Assembly (NCBI GenBank): GCA_002284615.2
Contig: MU069529.1
Location: 484,300 to 513,132, forward strand
DNA: 28,833 bases
Direction of reading: 5' to 3'
Origin: Dunaliella salina
Lineage: Eukaryota > Chlorophyta > Chlorophyceae > Chlamydomonadales > Dunaliellaceae
Shown piece by piece: positions 1 to 8,225 of the stretch. Positions within the stretch are counted from its first letter, which is position 1. Each line of letters begins with the position of its first letter. Below the pieces are notes generated by a model. That model was not told the origin of the DNA. It did no database searches and saw only the letters and a program-made list of their open reading frames with translations. A program made the translations under genes and the position numbers.

Positions 1-22
1 CACACGCACACACACACACACC
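1..22. repeat. (CA)n microsatellite
   Basis: The first bases of the window are an almost pure CA dinucleotide run, which may continue beyond the window edge. It has no coding meaning. Confidence 0.8.
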
Positions 23-168
23 ATACACTGTAGCCAGCTGCCTTCCGCCAGCAGTTCCCTCCCCAAGGACTGTGGGCTTTAGCCTCTAATCTTTATGAGC
101 ATCTCCTCGGGCACTTTACAAGGAGTTAGAGCATGTCTCAAATCAATATCCAGAACAGAGAGAGCCTC

Positions 169-270
169 AAAACTGAGGCACAACCAGTTTCCAGCACAGA
201 TAACTTCTTTCAACTCAATAAACGGCACCCATAACCATGATCCAGCAATGACCATAATTCAGCGTGACAG
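169..270. repeat. Dispersed repeat block R2, copy 1 (LTR-end-like)
   Basis: About 100 bases here match 3579-3678 at roughly 85 percent by eye, and the last ~40 bases also resemble 25763-25802. All three copies lose similarity just after a GTGACAG end. TGACA is the inverse complement of the TGTCA that starts the R1 blocks at 4926 and 26329, so R1 and R2 may be the two ends of one LTR (TGTCA...TGACA). That pairing is an inference. Copies 1 and 2 also bracket the minus-strand gypsy pol fragment, so R2 could instead belong to that element. Confidence 0.5.
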
Positions 271-1116
271 CTGTCGTGCAAGATCAGCGTCTGACACATC
301 TTCCAGCTTTGAGGAGATCACTACTGCTCCCCTGATTCTTGCCAAGAGGATCAGATGCAAAACGCAAGCAAGAATCACAGGCGCATAACCAAAATAAATT
401 AGGAGTTCGCATCTCAATGACCCATTGTTAATTCCCAGCAGCTTCTCAAATGTTGACCAACCCCACTCACAGTTTCCCAGGTTGCTGATAATTTCCAGCC
501 TTGCTGACAATCCCTGTCCGCTCCCAACCGATTTACTTTCTCACAACCGTGGACAGTTCCCAACAAACCGCCGACAGTTCAAAACTCGTTGAGAACACCC
601 AACAATTTCCCAAGTATCAAGGATAACAAATAAGCAATCATCCCAAGCAGCCAAGCAGCCTCAACTTTAAGGTCTGCATGCAGGCAATTGACAATCCTGC
701 AAAGAGCAGAGAGGTGAAAGATGCCGCAAAACCTGACAAAAAGACGGTTCACCTAGGCTTGAAGCTGCAGGCCCCACCTCTGTAACCCGCTCGTGAGTGG
801 TACGCCAAATACTACAGCGATCTGACTGTGACGGGGTGCCCATTCCAACTTAATTCCCAGTCAGGACACATTGCCAGCCATTCACCACCAGCCGTGCTCA
901 CACTGGCATGAGTTTGTTGCGCGCTTCTACTGAACTGGAACGTGCGCGGCTGCCATCATCAAACACAGCCTCAAAGCATTTGATCCTGCCGCTAGGTCCC
1001 AAATGCTGCATAGTCCCCAGCTTGACAATGGTCTAACCTCCTCGCTTCTCTTTGTGCGCAATGGTGCGGCCTTCAAAGGCATCCAGCTCTTGGAGCCTCC
1101 TGCATGATGCCGCATC
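271..1116. other. Intergenic stretch with no recognised gene
   Basis: Only short open frames occur here, without recognisable domains. The minus-strand frame at 259-510 ends in Leu-Ser-Arg-stop exactly where R2 begins, as does the LINE-like frame next to R2 copy 2, so part of it may be a decayed retroelement end. The stretch lies downstream of the gypsy integrase end, where a 3' untranslated region and LTR would be expected, but I could not identify an LTR or polypurine tract. Confidence 0.4.
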
Positions 1117-3578
1117 TCAAAACAAGGGCACATGCTTCCCTCCTAGTAAGAGTCCTGGTTCTGGTTTTGTGCGTGCGCGCGCCATGCGTAGGTCAGGAAT
1201 TGACACCCCATCATGAATACATCTAGGACATAACCACTCGCCTCTTGGAATAGTTGCAAGTGGAGGCTGTAAGCACATGGTGTGCCATCCAGTTCTAACC
1301 CCTTCGCACAAGAGCATTTTTCCTTCCTCATTAATGAAAGCACAAACCTTGCATGTTTTTTTGTCAGGTCTTGCAAGTGAAGGATCCAAAGTAGGATCAA
1401 TATCTGGAAGATGGCAGGGTGCCAAATTGCACACGTTATTGGTCAAGGTGCTCCCACATTTGCCTTGCAGAAGGACAGCACTATTCGGATTCACCTTCTT
1501 AACCCTGTATGTGCCCCTTTTTGCAGGAATTTGCAATGCATTGTCCATCACCCTGTGCTTAAGGTACACGGAATCCCCAGCCTCAAAGTTCCTAATTGAA
1601 GGCAGGTATCCCCTACTCCTTATGGAGGCATATCTCAAAGTGTCCCTGTGCTGAGCAATCCTAAGATTCTTGCCAGCAATGATGCCTACTTTCTGTGCTT
1701 GCTGCGCTCGATTTATGACAGTGCGTGATGCATCGTGCACATCATGCAAGTCTAAATTATCTGCAAACCTGTGCACATGCGCTGGAGGTATACAGGGTGC
1801 CTAGCATACAGCATGTAGTATGGTGACATTTTTGTGGATGCCTGTGCACTGCAATTGTAGCCCAACAATATCCACGGCAAAAGCTTGTCCCACAGGGATG
1901 GAGTTGCACTGGCCTCATAAATCTTTCGTAAGGACCTTTTGATATTCTGGACAGCTCTTTCAGCCAGACCATCTGCTTGGGGATGGTTCGGTGCTGTGCA
2001 CCTGTGGTCTATCATGTTCTGATGCAGCAAGTCATTCAATTCGCCAGCAAACTCAGTACCTCCATCTGTCACAGATGCCAAAGCGGCATTTAAGTCGATC
2101 CAGAGGTACTTGAGCAGTTTTCACTGCTGACATATCTGGAATCGGTATGGCGCCCACAAATTTGGTGAAGTGTTCCACAAAATCATGACACACTTGTTGC
2201 CGGCTTGTGACGCAGGATTGTAGGGTCCAGCTAGGTCCACCCCCCAGCGGTAGAAAATACCCTGAACTGGCAGAGCTTGCAGTTGTGGGGCAGAGGCATT
2301 GAATGCTGTTTTCACTCTGCCGCATAAAGTGCACCGCTTGACAAAGTGTTTAACGTCTTGGCCTAAACCAGCCCACCAGTAGGAAGGCAAGAGTAAGGCA
2401 GTTGTCCTTTTTACCCCAATGTGCCCATGTTGCTCATGCGCTTGTTGAATGAGTGCAGATCTTTTACTGGGCTGTGGTAAGACTCTGAATTCTCCAGTGC
2501 TCAGCATTCTATGCAGTACTCCTGCCTCAGACTTAAATACTCTTGCTCATCTCTGCGCTCTCCGCTTCTCATGGGCAGGCATATCATCAGGCACACTTCC
2601 CTGAGTTATGAATGTTATCACCGGAGTGTCAAGACGTCCACTGGTCCTGAAGCACTTTGGTACTGCTCTGTCACTTCAGTTGCCTGCGCTTGCACTTGCT
2701 GGCTTGTGGATAGCGGCAGTTGGGTGGTGTTGCAGGCCAGAAAGGAAGCAGATAGGTTTGGCAGAACACCCCCCTGGCATGCAGCATCCACACATGTTGT
2801 ACAACTGTCAATGTGCATGTTTTGAGGCGACAACTTAGGATGCTGTTGAACAGATGTGCTGAGACAAGGAATGGAGACTGGTTCTTCTTGTGCACCAGTA
2901 GGATTGGTAATCATGTGCAAGTCATTGGGTGTGTACGCATCAGACATGTCAGCTTTGGAGGGCAGTGTGTACAAAACATTCAACACATGGCTTGTAGTCA
3001 GCAATTGCACCATATTTAGCTGCACAGTAAGTGTACAACGCAGGGCATTTAAGTGTTCATTATGTAAGCGTGCTCCAAATGTGTCATTGGTGGATGTCTG
3101 GGACATGCGGCTCAGGCAATCTGCATCCTGGTGCTGTGCTCCTGGGCGATGCACTGCAGTAAAAGTATACTGCTGTAATATAATGGCCCATCTGGCAAGC
3201 ATGGTAACGAGGGTGTTGTTGGTGAGTAGGAAGCTGAGTGCCTGGCAATTAGCCATTAAGGTGAACTCTGTGTAATGCAAGTAGGTGTGGAAAGTTTTGA
3301 CAGCCCACTGCAGCCAACATTCCTCCTTGTGGAGAGGAGTAGTTTCTTTCATGCACATTGAGAGACCTGGGTATGCACGCAATCATATACCCATTGCCCT
3401 GGTCATCTGCTTGGCCTAACACAGCTCCTATACCTTCTTCGAACCAGTCAGTGTGAAAAATGAGCGGCTTATCTGGATCTTAGCGGTGCAACACCTTTCT
3501 TGGTGTGCAGACTTCAGGTTTGAGTGTTTCAAAGGCAGTATGCTGCTCAGCATCCCAGCGCCAAGTTGTATAGAACTT
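1117..3578 (-). pseudogene. Broken Ty3/gypsy retrotransposon pol: RNase H, integrase, degenerate PHD finger
   Basis: Read on the minus strand from 3578 down to 1117, the frames give successive pieces of a gypsy polyprotein. The RNase H domain comes first (about 3520-3080), with FHTDWFEEGIGAVLGQ, then a KEECWLQWAVK stretch and the closing VHRPGAQHQDADCLSR. The integrase zinc finger follows (about 2450-2330, HEQHGH and CTLCGR), then the integrase core with VDLAGP near 2240, TDGGTEF near 2070 and HPQADGLAERAVQ near 1970. An SH3-like tail (FEAGDSVYLKHR) and a PHD-type segment at 1370-1190 end the product. The element replicates by reverse transcription and integrates its DNA copy. Here it is dead: a stop lies near 3481, frames shift near 2190, 2080 and 1765, the RNase H TDHQAL motif reads ANCQAL, and gag, protease and reverse transcriptase are absent. 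The copy stops at R2 (3579), as if truncated by recombination. Family assignment is firm; subfamily is not. Confidence 0.88.
1190..1375 (-). other. PHD-finger-like segment at the integrase C-terminus
   Basis: The minus-strand frame ending at 1117 carries CKVC, then MLLCEGVRTGWH, TMCL and EWLCPRC, in the order and spacing of a PHD finger (C4-H-C3 zinc fold that reads histone H3 tails). Family PHDs have Cys-x2-Cys after the MLL motif. Here the second of that pair is Val (CEGV), so one zinc ligand is missing. The Trp before His and the last Cys-x2-Cys are intact. In a live element such a module could steer integration to modified chromatin; that role is inferred. Confidence 0.75.
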
Positions 3579-3678
3579 AACTGAGGCACAATCAGCCTCC
3601 AGCACAGGTAACTCCTTTCAACTGACTAAACGACACCCATAACCATGATTCAGCAATGTCCATAATTCAGCGTGACAG
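3579..3678. repeat. Dispersed repeat block R2, copy 2
   Basis: This is the second copy of the 169-270 block, starting at AACTGAGGCACAA and ending in GCGTGACAG. On its left it directly abuts the truncated gypsy pol; on its right it abuts the LINE-like RNase H fragment. The sharp junctions on both sides suggest recombination or nested insertion. Confidence 0.5.
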
Positions 3679-4048
3679 GTCCCTGGCATCTGGAAATGCA
3701 ATGTCTATGGTGTCTGAGAGGGCTGCGGTGCAAATGCAAGCATCAGCCCCCTCATTTCCTACAATGCCAGAGTGGGCTTTGACTTTGTACAAATGAATAG
3801 GGTGAGGAAAGGAGTGTTCTAATATGGTTGATATTGCATGAATGAGCTCTGCGTTCTAATACGCTTGTTATTGCATGAATGAGCTCTGCGTGTAGGTGAT
3901 ACCTCATACGCATCGGATTCAGGGTTTGCTTAGAAGCTTGGGAGAGGCAGGATGCACTATCAGTGGAAATTTGAGTTTGCTCATATTGGAGTGCCACAAG
4001 GATACCTACAAGTTCTGCTCTGGTGATGGTACTGGTGGGCCCATGGCC
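3679..4048 (-). pseudogene. Fragment of LINE-like pol: C-terminal RNase H domain (copy A)
   Basis: On the minus strand, 4048 to about 3850 reads GHGPTSTITRAELVGILVAL followed by STDSASCLSQ, which matches the Glu (RAEL) and Asp (TDSA) catalytic blocks of RNase H. After a short duplicated stretch the frame shifts, and 3790-3680 reads VKAHSGIVGNEGADA, the classic closing RNase H block with His and Asp. A stop follows next to R2. These motifs fit the RNase H found at the end of some LINE or related retroelement polyproteins. A duplicated piece (ATGAATGAGCTCTGCGT, seen twice at about 3837-3893) breaks the frame. The N-terminal side stops sharply at the R1 fragment at 4049. Confidence 0.75.
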
Positions 4049-4177
4049 GACAATCCGCCGGACCCAAATTAGCTTGGCTGCTAAATAGCTTGCTTCCGCT
4101 GGTGGGGCTCACTGTTGGTGCCAGCGCCAACTGTTGGGTCTTTCCTCAATGCACCCTGGCTGTGTTCAGCGCAGACT
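4049..4177 (+). repeat. LTR-like repeat block R1, copy 1 (5'-truncated)
   Basis: This block matches 4960-5096, 22157-22275 and 26365-26506, with shared landmarks CCGGACCCA.ATTAG, CGGGACTCACT-like and CCAGCGTAGAC ends. It lacks the TGTCA start present at 4926 and 26329. It interrupts the minus-strand RNase H frame of copy A. Confidence 0.6.
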
Positions 4178-4925
4178 TTTACTTTTATAGAGCCCAAGTG
4201 TGTCTTGGAATTTAAGGACCCCTTGCTCTTGGTTTCTGGCAGCGGCTTAAAGCAGAAATGCGAGAGGCGCCTAAGAGCTCCAGCCAGATGCACACTTGAG
4301 AAGACTTTTTTTCAAATCTCATGAAAGAGGTCAGGCATAGGATACTGCAAGCCACCCTGGCCCTCATCAACAACTGCCAGGCAGTGCTTTTGCATTTTCT
4401 TCCGTCGTTTAATCCACTCACATTGGACTCAAACTGATCCGCAGCAAAGAAGCATGTTGCTTTTGACCTATAATTCGATCATGCACATCTATGAGCTTTC
4501 CTAAGATGGTGCACCAAAAAGAGGGGTTACGTGGGAAGAGTGTGCTGCACTAAGCTTGGGCTTCCCTTCCCGTAATGCACGCGGCCTCTGGCTTGCATAA
4601 AATTTTCTGTCTTGGGCTGCATGATGATACATTCATTTGCTGACGAGGGTGAATGTAAGAGCTGCACCATTATCAGTACCTTGATCCGCAGCTGTTGCTC
4701 GAGTGCTGGTAATACTCGAGACCTTTTAAAATGGGCCTACTAACACCATTGAGAGCCTACGCACAAAAACTGATCCCCACTTGGCCTAACAAAAGAAAAA
4801 GCCCACAAAGCTGAGACCAACTACAGTATCATGCTGTCGAGATCTTTACAGAAATTAAAAAAGAGAACCAAACATGCCATTCAATTTAGCAACCCAAGCA
4901 TGGGGTTTGTGGGGAGGGGGGCTAC
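4178..4925. repeat. Mosaic of retroelement internal sequence
   Basis: No gene is recognisable. About 4185-4250 is present in inverted orientation at 24786-24845. About 4565-4612 matches 22987-23035, where the minus strand of both reads Lys-x-Leu-Cys-Lys-x-Glu-Ala-Ala-Cys-Ile. About 4738-4925 resembles 26060-26328 and leads into a polypurine tract, so it is probably the 3' internal end of an LTR element. The stretch appears to be nested debris. Confidence 0.5.
4911..4921 (+). other. Polypurine tract before R1 copy 2
   Basis: GGGGAGGGGGG sits four bases before the TGTCA start of R1 copy 2. This is where the plus-strand primer of an LTR retroelement lies. A matching tract precedes R1 copy 4 at 26314-26324, so the arrangement is conserved between two loci and sets the element orientation as plus. 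Confidence 0.6.
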
Positions 4926-5096
4926 TGTCAAGGCTGCTTGCAGGAGAGCAAGGCACTGGACGGATGGCCAAGAACCCGTTGGACCCACATTAGCTTGGCT
5001 GCTCAAAGCTGCTTCCGTTGGTGGGACTCATTATTAGTGCCAGCGCTGGCTGTTTGGTCTTTCCTTAATGTATGCTAGCTGTGTCCAGCGTAGACT
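4926..5096 (+). repeat. LTR-like repeat block R1, copy 2
   Basis: It begins TGTCAAGGCTGCTTGCAGGA, almost identical to 26329 onward, and ends near CCAGCGTAGAC at 5096. There the sequence changes abruptly to minus-strand RNase H coding sequence. It is read as the start of a 3' LTR because a polypurine tract precedes it. The LTR is probably incomplete at the right. Confidence 0.6.
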
Positions 5097-5520
5097 AAAT
5101 TCATAGCGTGAATGATCTCTGCATGCAGGTGGTTCCTCATGCACCTTGGATTTAGGGTTTTTTTTTCAACTTGGGAGAGGCAGGATGCACTGTCAGAGGA
5201 AATGTCAGTTTGCTCATGTTGCAGTGCCACAAGGTCACCCACAAGTTCTGCTATGGTGATGGTATTGGTGGGCCCATGGCCATTGGGTTTTGTGTGTAGT
5301 TGCAAGTGTTGGGAGGGTGGAGTAGTGTTCCTTCCTGGTTTGTAAATGCCTGAACCAAAGAGTCATGGGGAGTCATCACCTTTGTGTTTAACGAGTCATT
5401 AATAATGACACTGCCATCCGTGTATGTGATTTCTCTCCAGTCTTTGATGTCAATGAGTCATTAATAATGACACTGCCATCCGTGTATGTGATTTCTCTCC
5501 AGTCCTTGATGTTAGGTAAA
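5097..5520 (-). pseudogene. Fragment of LINE-like pol: N-terminal RNase H domain (copy B)
   Basis: The minus strand reads DWREITYTDGSVI (first RNase H Asp, near 5425), a linker, then GHGPTNTITIAELVG and SSDSASCLSQ near 5270-5170. It overlaps copy A in the middle of the domain and supplies the N-terminal catalytic Asp missing there. The start is tandemly duplicated with a 62-bp period (5393-5513), and the right order is broken by frameshifts. It ends at R1 copy 2, in the middle of a helix, so it was cut by insertion or recombination. Confidence 0.72.
5393..5513. repeat. 62-bp tandem duplication inside RNase H fragment B
   Basis: GAGTCATTAATAATGACACT occurs at 5393 and again at 5455, and the following ~40 bases match almost exactly. 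The duplication repeats the TYTDGS block of the minus-strand frame. Near identity suggests it is recent compared with the decay of the rest of the copy. Confidence 0.85.
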
Positions 5521-6968
5521 CATCTTTTTGTAGTCGGCAGGAAGGCTGCCCTTGCTTGAGGACACTTGTGTGAGCAGCTATGGATGTCAGGGGTTGGACT
5601 TCATTTGCAGATTTTGCCAATTTGAGTGATTGTGTGTGACATTTTTTTCTTGTCCCCACTTCGGATGTGTCATTCTTTTTTGTTTTGAAAATGCAGCTGA
5701 GAAGGATTGCAGCTCTTCCGGCCAAATCTTGGTGCCCTTGTAAGCCTCCTGATCCCCACTTCCCTTCCTTATTTCACTCATTGACGTCTCAGGAGCATTT
5801 TCACTGCTTATGTTGCTCTCCTTGCTTTTCACTCAGATTCTCGAGAGCCCCCAAAAATGTAAGGACACTTGCGCAAACTTACATTTTCACTCTGGCTCTC
5901 CAGGAAGCTGAAAGGAAAGTAAGCTATTTGTGATGATGACAGAAAAGGAGGGCAATGTATTATAAAGGCCAACAAGATTTTGGGGTGGGCTAGGCTGTAA
6001 ACATTGCTGTGTAGGAGTAGGGAGTTGCTTTGAAAATTTTCCCGTCAGGGCTTGCTGGCCCCAGCTCTTTAAAGCTCTTTAAAGAAATTTCTGGCTGGGG
6101 AAGATTAGCTGCAAGGATTATTATTTGTGCGCACATGTTGCTCATGCGAGCAAGCCTGCAAGCTCCTCCTCAAAGGAAGACTTGAAATGGAGGACGCAAA
6201 AAATGGCATCCTTGAGCAGTATTTGGATTCTTTCTGGATTGGGCCCACAGTCTTGATCTGCAATCTTCTCATGGTTGCAGTTTTTGGTTTTGCTGGCCGT
6301 CGCTTAGAGAGGATTTGCAGATTAAGATGGAGCTCCAATTTAGGCCGCAGTTTCAAGCTCACCCTCTGCACAGTGTGTCGTCCAAGCCATGTATTTGGAT
6401 GCCTGGGGATATATATCAGACATATATGTCTGATCAGAAAGGCTGCCCCCTGTCAATTACTGCACCTGCTGCCCTTGGCAACTCGTGTCACCATAAACCT
6501 ACATTCCTGCATCTTCACTCATTGCGTACTGAGCTCAAGCTGGCGCGCCTGGCGAGCGACGCTATCAAATCCACGGTAGGCGTGATTGATTACATATGAA
6601 TTTAAATGAATGCATAAAACAAATGTATGGTGTCACACACAAGGCACTGTCCAGCCTTTATTCAACTGCGGTTATGTAAGTTGTCCGATGTCGCACTGGA
6701 GAACGGATTTGCAAATTTTAGAGCATTTCGACTTTGTGAATTAGTACATGGCCTAGCAGTCGAGGAAAAGCTAGCATGCTTGACCAAGATGTTGCACGCA
6801 ACTGCGACCAAGACTTTCGCGCCACTCCGCCCAAGCCTTCCAACTCTGTGCGTCTGGGGAGCGTATGGGGGAGCAAGCAGGTGCGCTTGAGGCTCGGAGT
6901 CAGGTCGGTTTGACCGGAGCAGGAAGCTGACCCGGCTTGCGTCCATCCTGCCCCCTCCTCCTTCGCTT
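5521..6968. other. Upstream intergenic region of the kinesin gene
   Basis: There is no gene I can support. The minus strand near 5520-5830 may hold further decayed LINE coding sequence upstream of the RNase H start. Several mid-length frames around 6127-7168 on both strands lack domains and overlap one another. The A+T-rich stretch near 6590-6625 and the more G+C-rich 6830-6968 could hold the core promoter and 5' leader of the kinesin. No element is strong enough to name. Confidence 0.4.
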
Positions 6969-8225
6969 GTGACCGAGCAGGACATGAGGACATCGGGCGA
7001 GTCAATGGGCAGTCCCACTCGACAGTTCCAGGCGGAGAACGCAGCCCAAACACGGCGTATTGTCTCCCAATGGCTCGAAGGCCTCCTCAGCACACCCATC
7101 CCATCAGCTACGGACTTGGAGTTCAGAAAGGCGTTGCAGAATGGAACTGTTTTATGTGGAGCCATCAACGCGGTGGCTCAAAGTGCTAACATGCAGGTGA
7201 GGGAAAGAGAACCGGGTACTGCTGTTATGCTGTTCGCGAGGAGTTACAGCCAGTGCGCACCCGAATATCGGGCCCCCTCGTCGCGACCCCACCTACGATG
7301 CATTTCCTGTGTCATTCCTCGCAGTCATGCATGTGTGAGTGTGCGGAGGAGGCCGCAAGCGGAGGCACGGCTGCAAGGTTTGAGAATGTGCAGGTGGGTT
7401 ACACAGGAGTTGGCTGAGGTACACTATTCTAAAGTTGTCTACGGCCTTGATGTACCCCTGGCAGAGCTCTCCCATTGAAGGTTTGCAGAGCACAAGCTGA
7501 CATTCGTTGATTCATCTCAAGTCAACACAGGCTTGTGTGCGAGCTTGGGTTCTGCACAGAGAAGCCAGGAGTAGGGCATGAATGTTGTGAATGTTTGACA
7601 GTGTTGGACAGGGAAGCCTGGCTGCTGTCATCAATGGGAGCATGTTCATTTGTGACATGTTGTGAATCTCATGCAACAAGCAGCATGTAATGGGTACAAG
7701 GGCATGTCTGCTTGTGCTTACAGTATCCTCCTGCACCTAAGCAGCCCACCTAGGTCATGTTACTGTACCCTGCTGTTTGCGTTGCGTCAGAAGATGTAGT
7801 CAAACAGTGTGCATGCCTGGCGTTGACCTGCAAGCCCTCCCCCCCTGCTGTTTGCTTTGCGGTGGAGGATGTAGTCAAACAGTGTGCATGCCCAGCATGC
7901 ACCATTCCTCGGCCCCCCCTCCTCACCCCCCACAAACCCCCCTTGCTTCCTCCCTCCTGCGCAGAACTTCATAAAGGCTGCAGAGCAAATGGGTGTGCCA
8001 AAGGATTACCTATTTAACGTGGCGGACTTGGACCACACAGAGGACCGGCTTTGTGTGGCAAACTGCCTGCTGTGGTTGAAGCTCCTGCAGGACAGCAGCA
8101 CTGGCAACAATGCAGCCCCTAAGCCAGGCAGCCCACCACGCTTTGTACAGCCCCCTAGCTCAGCACGCACGCACAGGAGCAGCAGTATGGTGCAGCCCTT
8201 GCAACAGGACTTCCAGCAACCCCAG
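6969..8225 (+). other. CH domain and linker region (exons 1 to 3)
   Basis: Exon 1 gives [13 protein letters not shown] and [12 protein letters not shown], the first CH helices. Exon 2 ends RFENVQ and exon 3 starts [19 protein letters not shown], followed by [21 protein letters not shown]. Together these match the family pattern FENVxNFLxAxxxMGxP...DLxxxxxxxxVxNCVLALK. The single CH domain occupies about residues 20-140 and would bind actin or another partner. From about residue 142 exon 3 continues as a Ser/Pro/Gln-rich linker. Exon 2 is assigned from phase and from the ENVQ-NF join; its 5' edge (acceptor CTCGCAG at 7324) is the least certain. Confidence 0.8.

Noticed and set aside
169..3678. 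R2 copies 1 and 2 as intact LTRs of the minus-strand gypsy element
   Set aside because: There is no polypurine tract on the expected side of either copy, and the plus-oriented polypurine tracts belong to R1; kept only as an alternative.
6127..6579. Plus-strand 150-codon frame upstream of the kinesin
   Set aside because: No domain, Cys-rich without pattern, overlapped by frames on both strands, no splice continuation found.
6662..7168. Minus-strand 168-codon frame overlapping exon 1
   Set aside because: It lies opposite the CH-domain exon and shows no recognisable family; a shadow of G+C-rich coding sequence.
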